Source: Alphaproteobacteria bacterium (GTDB lineage: Bacteria > Pseudomonadota > Alphaproteobacteria > 16-39-46). Taken from it: a stretch of 47,767 nucleotides of DNA. This document shows positions 20,371 to 28,770 of the stretch, piece by piece. A program made the position numbers and the translations under genes. The notes below the pieces were generated by a model, which ran no database searches, was not told the origin of the DNA, and saw only the letters and a program-made list of their open reading frames with translations. The stretch is taken from the NCBI GenBank assembly GCA_018401675.1, contig JAGYKM010000008.1, positions 1 to 47,767 on the forward strand. Reading direction: 5' to 3'. How positions within the stretch are numbered: position 1 is the first letter of the stretch; every line of letters starts with the position of its first letter.

Positions 20371-21597
20371 CTATGGGTGAGTTTTAGGAAACGGCATAGG
20401 CCATAATTTTTTTATTGCCCAAAAAGCGCCTACAAGACACATAGCCAGACCTAAACCAATGGGCGCAAATGTGCCATCGTAAAAGAAGCTGATGCCTTGG
20501 ATAAGAAAGGCTGTAATGACCAGACGTAGAGCCATTATGAAGGATGATATACGTGCTTTAGCGCCAGGGATAAGGTCCAGAAGAACGGGATAAAAGACAT
20601 TAATAGGAAAGATAACCGCGCCTGAAACCACGCAAATGACAGCGGTTATAACATAAGGAGAGTCTACATTAATCCATGACATATAAAGGTAACAGATCAA
20701 GACGGCTAAACTCACGACTGAGGCACCGATAAAACAGGCCCGATGCCCCAAAAGTCGATAAAAATAGGGGCTGGAAAAGCTTATGACGGCAAAAACGAGA
20801 GCTGGTGCTCCTTGGAAATAGCCGAACCGCTCCAAGGGGACGTGCAAGTCTTCCATATAAAAAACCGGTGATAGGGAGATGAATACCCAGTAACCACATC
20901 CCAACCCCAGTATCAACAAGCAGTATAGGAGAACTTTTGAGGAAAAAAGAACTTCCTTATAGGAGGTCAAAGAAAGAGACACAGAGGGATTATGGGTGCC
21001 TTTTGGGAGTGCATGGAAAGAAAGCAGAGTGCATAATAGCCCAAAAATGAGCAAAGTATTGAAGTTTCCGCGCCATCCAAAGTACCCTGTAATGAAACTC
21101 CCTAAAACCGGAGCTGTAGACATTCCAATAGTGATGAGCCCATTAAAGAGGCCTAAAAGAGTTTGTTGTTTTTCCACAGAGTACAAGTCAGCCACAATTA
21201 CGAAGGCTAAAACAGCTGGCCCCGCAATGCCGATGCCTTGAAATAAGCGTCCCAGGAGGATGAGTTCAAAAGTGGGCGCAAAGGAGCAAAAGAGACTTCC
21301 AAACACAAACAAACATAAGCCCCATAAGATCACTTCGCGGCGTCCATATTTGTCACCCATTGGGCCTACGAATATACAACTCACAGCGTATCCGACCAAG
21401 TTAACGGTCATGAGAAGCTCTACTTTGAATGGAGTTAGATTATAGACTTCCTGAATTAGAGGAAAGCTAGGGACAAAAAGATCTACCTCTGCACCGCAGA
21501 GAAGTTCAATGAATATAAGAACAAAAAGAAGATACATAACAAGACCACATAACTTGGAAAGATAAGGATAAGCCGAAGCTGCTTCAAAGAGAACCAA
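20371..21597 (-). CDS. MFS efflux transporter, Bcr/CflA-like
   Basis: Twelve-helix major facilitator protein resembling the Bcr/CflA drug-efflux group: EVDLFVPSFPLIQEVYNL in the first periplasmic loop, the loop 2-3 signature GPMGDKYGRREVILWGL (about residues 79-95) and the helix 4-5 block LLGRLFQGIGIAGPAVLAFV (about 113-132). The product is 408 residues if it starts at the TTG at 21597; the first in-frame ATG at 21537 would give 388 residues with helix 1 intact, and I cannot decide between them. Substrate unknown. It is downstream of nothing on its strand for about 500 bp, and is followed after 100 bp by def. Confidence 0.8.
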   Translation of the reverse strand: MVLFEAASAYPYLSKLCGLVMYLLFVLIFIELLCGAEVDLFVPSFPLIQEVYNLTPFKVELLMTVNLVGYAVSCIFVGPMGDKYGRREVILWGLCLFVFGSLFCSFAPTFELILLGRLFQGIGIAGPAVLAFVIVADLYSVEKQQTLLGLFNGLITIGMSTAPVLGSFITGYFGWRGNFNTLLIFGLLCTLLSFHALPKGTHNPSVSLSLTSYKEVLFSSKVLLYCLLILGLGCGYWVFISLSPVFYMEDLHVPLERFGYFQGAPALVFAVISFSSPYFYRLLGHRACFIGASVVSLAVLICYLYMSWINVDSPYVITAVICVVSGAVIFPINVFYPVLLDLIPGAKARISSFIMALRLVITAFLIQGISFFYDGTFAPIGLGLAMCLVGAFWAIKKLWPMPFPKTHP

Positions 21598-21847
21598 AAG
21601 GAGTGTGTCCTATAGGTTCTGGCAAAAAATATATCCTATTTTATGTGCCCAATCCCAAAGGAAAATCAAAAAAGTTCGAGCAATCAACCAAAGACTATTG
21701 AATGAAACGCTTTTACCACTGTGTTTATCCGCAGTTGAAATAACCGAGTAGAATATACAAATTATAAAAAAAAACAACTATAATAGTAAAAAAGGTTAGT
21801 GTTTATTTAAGTTGTTAAATCAATGGATTAACATGGTATATAAGGCA

Positions 21848-22085
21848 AAACAAAGCATTTAAGGAATTGATGGGCGATGGACCAGCTGCCGGCGGGTATT
21901 TTTTTCAGCTAAGCAGCTAACGAGGATATATCTCAATGGAAATTTCCCTGGGAGAAGGCCTCTCTTCTTAAGGCAATAGGATTGTTTGCCTACGAGGACC
22001 TTGACGTTTTTTTCAAGCCAGGATATACCAAGATAATCTCACTAAAGTGAGAGGCGAGGGTTCTAAGGTGTGGGGCTCTTTTTAG
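21848..22085 (+). ncRNA. candidate structured non-coding RNA, family unknown
   Basis: A block of raised GC content stands out in an otherwise AT-rich 500-bp gap and has no reading frame. It folds into several local hairpins: AGCTGC (near 21890) with GCAGCT (near 21915), AGGCAA with TTGCCT (21970-21995), CTTGA with TCAAG (about 22001-22018), and CTCACT with AGTGAG (about 22040-22053). It is preceded by a plausible promoter (GTTAAA near 21816, then TATATA near 21839) and ends at CTCTTTTTA (about 22077-22085). It does not match the landmarks of 6S, tmRNA, RNase P or SRP RNA that I know. Confidence 0.35.
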
Positions 22086-22096
22086 GTATCTTCCTG

Positions 22097-22170
22097 GGCC
22101 GGGTGGCAGAGTGGTTATGCAGAGGACTGCAAATCCTTTTCACGCAGGTGCAAATCCTGTTCGGCCTCCA
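22097..22170 (+). tRNA. tRNA-Cys (anticodon GCA), with unusual T-arm and acceptor stem
   Basis: Anticodon arm GAGGA-CTGCAAA-TCCTT gives GCA; the D-arm and encoded TCCA end fit tRNA-Cys. Two departures are visible. The T-loop reads TGCAAAT instead of the invariant TTC start, so position 55 is G. The 3' strand of the acceptor stem (TCGGCC) is one base short of the 7 needed to pair with GGCCGGG. Alphaproteobacterial tRNA-Cys normally ends CTCGGCCTCCA, so a one-base loss is likely. May be a weakened or inactive tRNA, or a sequence error. Confidence 0.75.
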
Positions 22171-22243
22171 GAAGATATCCTAAATTTTGCCCTAGATTTT
22201 TATGAAATTCTTTGATATTAACCATGTTTATCAGACGATATGA

Positions 22244-22319
22244 TCCCCGGTAGCTCAGCTGGTAGAGCAAGTGGCTGTTAACCACTGGGTCGCTGGTTCG
22301 AGTCCGGCCCGGGGAGCCA
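22244..22319 (+). tRNA. tRNA-Asn (anticodon GTT)
   Basis: A regular cloverleaf of 76 nt: acceptor TCCCCGG/CCGGGGA, D-arm GCTC...GAGC, anticodon stem GTGG/CCAC with loop CTGTTAA (anticodon GTT), canonical TTCGAGT T-loop, discriminator G and encoded CCA ending at 22319. Confidence 0.96.
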
Positions 22320-22417
22320 AACTTTCGGAGTTTGGGTATTTTCACCATGGTGTCCAAGAGGTGGCCTAGTGCCCAGTTTACCTCGAGAGGGATAAGGGTT
22401 TATCCGAAAGGGAGACT

Positions 22418-23230
22418 ATGCGGATTTTATTTTTTGGAGATCTTGTGGGTCGGTCTGGTCGTGAGGCTTTGGAACGAGAACTTCCAGGGCTAAAAGAGCG
22501 TTATAATCCCGATGTCATTATTGTGAATGCTGAAAACTGTGCGGCTGGGTTTGGTGTGACGCCGCAGATTTGTAGTGACCTGTTTTCTTGGGGAGTAGAC
22601 TGCATTACTCTAGGCAATCATACCTGGGATCAAAAAGAAATCATTCCTTATCTTGAACAAAATACGGCCGTTATTCGTCCGTTAAACTACCCACCCGGGA
22701 CACCTGGACGTGGGTTTCAGTTTTTTAGTTTACCCAATGGGCAAAAAATAATGGTGGTTCAGTTGATGGGTCGCTTGTTTATGGAGTGGAATGATGATCC
22801 CTTCCAGGCGGTGAATCATTTGCTTAAAGACGTGGTTATGGGAAAAGATGTGGCGGCCATCTTCGTGGATATGCACGCCGAGGCCACCAGTGAAAAAATG
22901 GCCATGGCTCACTATTGTGACGGACGTGTTACCGCCGTGATTGGCACTCATACCCATGTGCCCACCGCTGATGCACAGATCTTTCAAAAAGGAACCGCAT
23001 ATCAAAGTGATGCGGGCATGTGTGGAGATTATGCATCAGTTATTGGGATGAACTATGATGTGTCTTTAGATCGATTTTTAAAAAAGGGCATTAAAACTAA
23101 AATGACGCCTGCCATGGGTTTGGGGGATGTGGCGGGTGTTTTTATTGAGAGTGATGATAAAACAGGGCTGGCTATTAAAATTGAATCTATTATCCAAGGT
23201 GGAAGGTTGAAATCAACATGTCTTCCGTAA
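22418..23230 (+). CDS. ymdB: YmdB-family metallophosphoesterase
   Basis: Calcineurin-like phosphoesterase of the TIGR00282/YmdB family, reported in Bacillus to hydrolyse 2',3'-cyclic nucleotides; the physiological role in alphaproteobacteria is not settled. The 270 residues carry the metal-binding set: FFGDLVGRSGR (Asp, residues 5-15), VNAENCAAGFG (Asn/Glu), TLGNHTWD (GNH, about 67-74), the VDMHAEATSEK block (about 150-160) and IGTHTHVPTADAQIF (GTHTH, about 180). A strong AGGGAGA lies before the ATG. The downstream oxidoreductase overlaps its last 13 bp, so the two are probably translated together. Confidence 0.92.
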   Translation: MRILFFGDLVGRSGREALERELPGLKERYNPDVIIVNAENCAAGFGVTPQICSDLFSWGVDCITLGNHTWDQKEIIPYLEQNTAVIRPLNYPPGTPGRGFQFFSLPNGQKIMVVQLMGRLFMEWNDDPFQAVNHLLKDVVMGKDVAAIFVDMHAEATSEKMAMAHYCDGRVTAVIGTHTHVPTADAQIFQKGTAYQSDAGMCGDYASVIGMNYDVSLDRFLKKGIKTKMTPAMGLGDVAGVFIESDDKTGLAIKIESIIQGGRLKSTCLP

Positions 23231-24204
23231 CGTCTTTGAATACCTCATCTTTTGGAGGGAAAGGGCCTTTAGTGGCCTTGGTGGGATGTGGAGATTGGGG
23301 TAAGAACATTGCTCGGGCGCTATCGTCCTTGGGAGCCTTGGCAGCCATTGTGGAGCACCACAAGGAGCGTGGCGAGAGGTATGCTCAAGAATTTTCTTGT
23401 CCTTTAATGTCTTTTGAAGAAGCTCTTAAGAGTTCGTCAATCCACGGCGTTGTTTTAGCTACGTCTCTTGAAAGTCACAAGGCCTTAGCTCATGCGGCTA
23501 TGGAAGCTGGTAAAAGTGTCTTTATAGAAAAGCCAGTGGTGGCAACTGTCAAGGATTTTGAAGATCTTATTCTCAAAGCCACACGCCAAGGGGTGTGCCT
23601 TATGGGGGGGCATCTCCTTTTGTACCATCCTTTGTTTCAAGAGGTATGTCGGTTAGTTGGCGAGGGGCAAGTAGGAGAGGTACGACTCGTGACTTCCCAC
23701 CGGCAAAACTTTGGGAAATTCTTCCCCCAGGAGGATGTGGTTTGGGATTTTGGGCCTCATGATCTTTCCATGATTTGTGCTGTTTTACAAGCAAGTAATC
23801 ATGAACTCCAAGAAGCGCACATCAGAAAATCTTGTTTGCTTGAGACTAAAGGCCAGGCGGATGTCGCCTCTATTACCCTTTCATTACCCAATAAATGCAA
23901 AGGGTATGCTTACCTCTCCCGAGTCTCTTTAACGAAAGAACAGCGGCTAGTAGTCTGGGGCACTGAAGGGTGTCTAACATTTGATGATACTTTGCCATGG
24001 GATCAGAAACTGAAATTTACCCCCATAAAAGAAGGAAAGAACCCAGCTGAGAGGCTGGCTGGTGAGAGCTCTTTTATAGAGATTCCGCCGGGGGAACCCC
24101 TCAAAGCTGAAATGCAAGCCTTTTTAGAAGGTATGAAAGGGGCGGATATGACAGCTAATCACCGAAATATCAATCAAGTATTGAGTATTTTGCAAAAGAT
24201 ATAA
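23218..24204 (+). CDS. Gfo/Idh/MocA-family oxidoreductase
   Basis: NAD(P)-dependent dehydrogenase acting on a sugar or sugar-nucleotide. Rossmann fold with VALVGCGDWGKNIARALSSL (GxGxxG-like, about residues 18-37), the VVLATSLESHKALAHAAMEA segment, the catalytic EKP motif in KSVFIEKPVVAT (about 101-112; Lys), then the C-terminal alpha/beta domain with WDFGPHDLSM (His in GPHD, about 178-187). At 328 residues it has standard length. The pattern resembles WlbA-type UDP-sugar 3-dehydrogenases, but the substrate is not settled by sequence. It overlaps ymdB by 13 bp. No partner aminotransferase or acyltransferase is adjacent. Confidence 0.85.
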   Translation: MSSVTSLNTSSFGGKGPLVALVGCGDWGKNIARALSSLGALAAIVEHHKERGERYAQEFSCPLMSFEEALKSSSIHGVVLATSLESHKALAHAAMEAGKSVFIEKPVVATVKDFEDLILKATRQGVCLMGGHLLLYHPLFQEVCRLVGEGQVGEVRLVTSHRQNFGKFFPQEDVVWDFGPHDLSMICAVLQASNHELQEAHIRKSCLLETKGQADVASITLSLPNKCKGYAYLSRVSLTKEQRLVVWGTEGCLTFDDTLPWDQKLKFTPIKEGKNPAERLAGESSFIEIPPGEPLKAEMQAFLEGMKGADMTANHRNINQVLSILQKI

Positions 24205-24210
24205 CTCTCA

Positions 24211-25485
24211 TTAAGAGGGGTGATGGACCACCCACGGTGCATGATAAATTGGGGAGACTGACAAGTGGAATTCCGTTCCCATTTGGCTGGGACTTAGTTT
24301 AACAGTCCCTAGATCCACATGAATTCTGTGGTTATTTTTATTAAATATAGCCTTTGAATCTCCAAGAAGAGATTCAAGTACGTATGTATCGGTGTGGGAT
24401 TTTGAGCTTTTTTTATTTTTTGGCTCAATGGTATGTAAGTAGTATTTATCAAGGCACTTCAACTTAAAGGTTTTTCCTACCAGGTTGGGGCCTATGGGGT
24501 TGGATGGCTCGAGATTGACCACGAACGACGACTTCTCATGTTCAAAATAGCCCAGGCGCATATCCTTTCTTCTATCGTGAGTCTTTGCAATACTTAAAAG
24601 ACGTGGGCTATTGGTGTCAGTAGATTCTTCGATTAACAAAGGATGTTTTTCTTGAAAGAGTTCTGCTTTTACGAACTTTCCTATAGTGTTTGGGCTCCAA
24701 GCACTCTTTGTATATAAAGCAACGTTATGAAAGGCACTCGTTTTAACTAATATTAGGTTAGGCTGAAAAACTCGGCTTATCTTTCCCACCACGGATGTTC
24801 CTTTGGGGAGATGGTCACCTATGGCGCTCCTGATACTCAGGTATTTCGGGTAAAGTTTTAGGTCATAAGCCTTTCCCAACTCTTGATGAGTTAGGGAAAA
24901 TGAGGGGGCTATTGAGACCCATATTGATCTTTCAGGGTTTTTAAAAATGCCCTGAGTATCTGTAAAGATCATGGCTAAGGAATAGCGTTTATATCCTGGT
25001 TTTGGATGGGCGTCGAGAGCAGGTTGTATATCAACGGCTTTGAAGGTAGGGACGCTGATGATGTCGTAAGCCCTTCCTATATTTCTAGAAGGCAGGCCAT
25101 GGGCTATGGGGTTAGTGAGCGAAAACCAGCTATCTGGTGGGCTATGAAAAAAAGAAAACCGGTTTGCCATTTGGAGTATGTCTTTGAGTTACTGAGGCCA
25201 TAAATGTGGCATTTTGTGGGTTAGCGGTGCTTCTTTATATTCATCAGGAGAAAGAAGAAGAGATTGTTGGTGCTCTCTTCTTGCTACATGCGAAGTAAAT
25301 ATTTTGCCCACATGCTCCGGGGAAATCTGATCAACGTGTCCGATATAATAGCTTTGGTTTGATCTTTCAAAATATAGTGAGCACATCTATTATCGACTCT
25401 AGTCTCTCCCACTGATAATGGCACTAGTAGCCTGAAATGAAGTCAAAAGCACACATAAGAATAATCCAATCAGTAGAACATTTTT
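24211..25485 (-). pseudogene. secreted repeat protein, unknown family, decayed at the 5' end
   Basis: Unrecognised. The ATG at 25485 starts MRKK and, after correcting one base in the A-run of codons 4-5, reads VLLIGLFLCVLLTSFQATSA, a convincing signal peptide ending near residue 25. In the same corrected frame there are stops shortly after (about 25380-25400) and a single TAA at 25186-25188; beyond that 319 codons are open to 24211. The mature part is built of repeats: a [VIL]G[KR] core (IGRAYD, LGKAYDLKLYPKYL, VGKISR, IGKFVKA, VGKTFKLKCLDKYYLH) recurs at about 33- or 67-residue intervals, alternating with segments such as KRYSLAMIFTDTQGIFKNP and YVLESLLGDSKAIFNKN. This predicts a beta-rich secreted protein. 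It converges on the Gfo/Idh gene 6 bp away. Confidence 0.6.
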
Positions 25486-26361
25486 TCTTCCTCATCTAGA
25501 GGTTTCAGTTTCTGAGGCGTCAGTGGCAGCCAACAGACCCATTGAAGTATGAAGCTAGGTATCATGATTGTAGATGCTAAAGGGTCAAAAATTTAAGTCC
25601 CGTTATGACTTTGGGAAAATTTTAGATAAAGAAACTTTCTTTCTGTATCTTCAAAAAGTTCCCAAAATGAGTGAAGAATTAAAGGAATAAAATTCCTGAG
25701 TTGGTTTTATTTTAAAAAATACTGACCATTTTCTTGTTCGTAAAAAAAGATGGAGCGTTATCTAAAATGACAGTTATTCAATGATTTATATATTTACTCT
25801 TTAGTGGAGATCGTACCTATGCCCCATAGTTGCTCCATAATAGATGTCACTTTTCTGTGGTAGAAACTCCTTGAAAATAGATCTCAGCTACATCTATCTT
25901 TAAAGCGCTTTGTGTCTGAAAGTACTTGGTTAAAGAATAAGCATAAAAGCTACTGTTTTGAACTTGAGGGCCTTTGAAATCAAGGGATCCCAAACAAGTT
26001 TACCCACTTTGGGCTTAAATTCATGAGCATAACCATAGAGGCTCATCAGATTTTTCGTAAGAAGAAACCCATGTAATTCTTCTCACTTTCTATTTTAAAT
26101 ATCTATGGTAATCAAGATCTGAATGACAGAAGCTCATTCCATCGAAGCTAGTTCATTAATCTGTTTATTGCGAGCTCAAAGAATTGTTACCTTGTTCGCG
26201 CCGGTTCATGGATGTTTTCCTTTTTAGAGTTTAGCGTCTAAAAGAAGTAACTCATGGGATGTCACTTAAATTTCTTCATCTCCAACTTACTGAGACTAAA
26301 TGGTATACTATCCATTTAAAATTAAACCCCTTTACCTATGGTTATTACTAAGCTTCAGATT
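25486..26361. other. AT-rich decayed stretch without intact genes
   Basis: No open gene. On the minus strand between about 26100 and 25830 protein-like pieces appear in changing frames (FKPKVGKLVWDPLISKALKF, then a segment with YAYSLTKYFQTQSALKIDVA). The PKVGK piece recalls the repeat core of the neighbouring secreted protein, so this may be a third remnant of that family, but the evidence is thin. Confidence 0.4.
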
Positions 26362-26740
26362 GAGAAATATATTGTGGATACACTCCCTCCAGGTATAGCC
26401 TATACATTGTTGGGGGAGAGGGCATTTTTATAAATCCAGATGGACTCTTAAAAAGAGGCGTGTACTTTTCTACTATTAAGGAAAATGATTCTTCTAGTAA
26501 TTTGAATCGGCACCATATGTTTCGTTTGAATATAGGGATACCCTCTAGAAAACTATATTTCTTTATTCGGCGCAAAACCTAAACGTCCATCTAAAGGTTG
26601 TGTAATAGATGGCCATTATAACTTTTCAGAAACAAATATTATCATGCCCCACCCTATATATGGGTGGATGGGGTGGATCTCTGTTTTAAATCCTAAAGAA
26701 GAGTTGTTTAGGAATGCAAAATTCATCTAAAAATGCTTAT
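26362..26740 (+). pseudogene. remnant of a second copy of the secreted repeat protein
   Basis: A plus-strand frame from about 26368 to 26580 reads SRYSLYIVGGEGIFINPDG, then GVYFSTIKEN and HHMFRLNIGIPSRKLYFFIR. This aligns with KRYSLAMIFTDTQGIFKNP, ERSIWVSIAP and LGKAYDLKLYPKYLSIRS of the protein encoded at 24211-25170 on the other strand, in the same order. After the stop, WISVLNPKEELFRNAKF (about 26670-26725) may be a further piece. No start codon or signal peptide is visible, so only an internal fragment remains. The two copies are in inverted orientation about 1 kb apart. Confidence 0.5.
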
Positions 26741-27076
26741 AGATGCTCTTATAAAAAGCTTTAAAGAAAATCTAATCCCAAAATCCTTTATTAGTATCTC
26801 GAGATAACTCTGGGGATGTTCCCTATATCTTTCTACGTTCAAAAATCCTTGAACTAACTGGTTCAAACCTCTTAACAAATAAATAATGTATATAATAAAA
26901 CAGAATGTTAACTATAAACAGATCTAACTATATAATTTATCTATGTAAGTAAAACTTGATGGTGATCAATGTTATACCATGATCATATATTTTTAACTTA
27001 TTTTATTTATGGTATTTTTGTGTATAAAATTTCTAATTGGTTTCTCTCTGCCATAGTGATGATGGTGGGGACGGTT
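26741..27076. other. AT-rich gap, nothing supported
   Basis: 336 bases of very AT-rich sequence between two decayed genes. No frame, RNA or repeat could be supported. Confidence 0.5.
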
Positions 27077-28610
27077 ATGAAAAGTTTGCTCCTGGGTACG
27101 GCATGATGGATGATGCTGCTTACTCGGAGCGCGTCTGATAACCCCATTCCAATTGTGCGGGTAGGATCTATTCCCAGCGCCATGGAGGATGGAACGGGTT
27201 TTGAGCCAGTTACTGGATCTAGCTCTCACTGGCTGTTTCGCCTGAAGAAGAGATAAAGAGTGAAGGAAGTAGTGCTGCAGATGCGGTATCTGGAGTTTGA
27301 AACAATGCCTGAGGAGGCTCTCATAAATATCCTAGGATATTTATCCTTTCTGATCTTTGGGCCATGTGTCAGACATCAAAGTTTATTGGCAGATTTGTCA
27401 AGATAGAGACCTTTGGAAATGGGTAAAGCTTAGAACTGAGGATGATTTACGTTCTTTTTCCGTTCTGGGTCGATTTTTCCTCGGTCTCTCCCGAATATTC
27501 ACATTGGTCGATTTATGGGGATTGAGGGTATGCAGACTTTCTGCGTCTATGGGCAGAATCTCTACAATAATATACCTGTCCGCACTCACCATCGTTCAAA
27601 ATTTGGGAAAATTTATGGGTACATTGCCTTTTGACCCAGAGGAACTCTGTCTAGCCGGGTGCACCTTAAGAATTGCAAGCATCAAGACAGGCTACACAAA
27701 ATTTACCTGCGTTCATAGGGTGGCTTGATAAAGTGCATCGCCTTTCTATTATAAAGCTTGAAAAGTTCGATTGGATTGTGAGGACTTAACGGCCCATATT
27801 GATCGTCTCTACGATTTCCAGAATTACTTGAGTTTATCGCTTATCGATAGCCACGACTTTGAATCTGACTTTCCCTGTCTCTACCTTCTATAGCCTTTTT
27901 CAAGGCTTTCTACCCTATCTATCAAATATCAGCCCTTTCTTTGGAGTCGTGTCGTGTTATTCAAGTTTGAGACCCCATCTCTTAACTTTACAGGGGCTCC
28001 ATAATGTGTAATATGACAGATGTAATGTTAGAGGTTCTTCTTGAGTCACCACCAGCGAACACGGTTTACCCATTAAGGAGTCTCGATCTTGGGCAGAAAT
28101 AATTTTACCCATGGGAGCTTGGGTATTTTGGAACAAAAATGGGGCAGTATCCAGATCTTGTTTCTGAACCTATCTCACTGGCCCTTGTTTACTGAAGTCA
28201 GACAGATCTGGTAGATGAGGAAGATTTTGAAGATGATCGGATCTACCGTCAGGTTAATGCTTTGTGCATGGTCTTGCCAGTACTATTAAAAAACGACTGA
28301 CCTAACTGTTTCTCATTGTGGGCTTGGTGGGAGTCAACATTCTAGAGCATTTCCCCATACGCTTAATCGTCTTGTTCTTTCGGATAATCCCACTTAGCTT
28401 GTTCAGGATTGAGTTTTCTTTCACCTACATTATGCCATCTCTCTTTGGCGAAAATAGGGCTACAAGATGGAGATGCATCGAGTCTTATTGAAGGCATTGA
28501 GAGCATGCCCTTACTTGAAGAAGTAAACTTAGACGGCAACGCTTTCTCCGACGAAAGCGCTCATAGTTCAAAATGTATTTCCATCAAGTCAATAAAGACG
28601 GGTCGATAAA
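27077..28610 (+). pseudogene. F-box / leucine-rich-repeat protein, eukaryotic-like, decayed
   Basis: F-box domains recruit a protein to SKP1 in eukaryotic SCF ubiquitin ligases; bacteria that carry them use them as host-directed effectors. Starting at 27305 the text reads MPEEALINILGYLSFL, then with one-base shifts DLWAMCQTSKFIGRF and CQDRDLWKWVKL (to about 27435): an almost complete F-box. Upstream (27077-27300) is a broken low-complexity leader. Downstream, broken frames give leucine-rich-repeat pieces: LDKVHRLSIIKLEKFD (27730), VYPLRSLDLGQ (28070), LTVSHCGLGG with LNRLVLSDNPT (28300-28395), and LCHLSLAKIGLQDGDA with PLLEEVNLDGNAFSD (28430-28555), of the ribonuclease-inhibitor type. Many frameshifts and stops are present, so it is no longer functional. 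It converges on the mfd remnant. Confidence 0.75.
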
Positions 28611-28770
28611 GAAGTGGTCTATGCGGAATAATTCGTTTTTCTGAGGATCAAGTCGAACAATTTCCGGTATCAAGCCTACTATTTAAAAGTATACGGCTTT
28701 AGTTTGTTCACTAATGCAAAACAGTTTGGAAGCAAGACATGTAGTCAGCGGGATCTCAAAACGGCTGTCT

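Noticed and set aside
21848..22085. 6S RNA, tmRNA, RNase P or SRP RNA
   Set aside because: None of the conserved landmarks of these RNAs could be found, and the long 5'-3' closing stem expected for 6S RNA is not apparent.
22115..22357. Minus-strand frame covering both tRNA genes
   Set aside because: It is a shadow of tRNA-Cys and tRNA-Asn; the familiar-looking peptide is a common translation of tRNA regions.
26348..26575. Minus-strand frame of 75 codons
   Set aside because: The opposite strand reads as a copy of the repeat protein, which explains the openness.
25486..27076. Insertion sequence or transposase remnant in the decayed stretch
   Set aside because: No transposase motif, no terminal inverted repeats and no target duplications could be identified; the readable pieces resemble the repeat protein instead.
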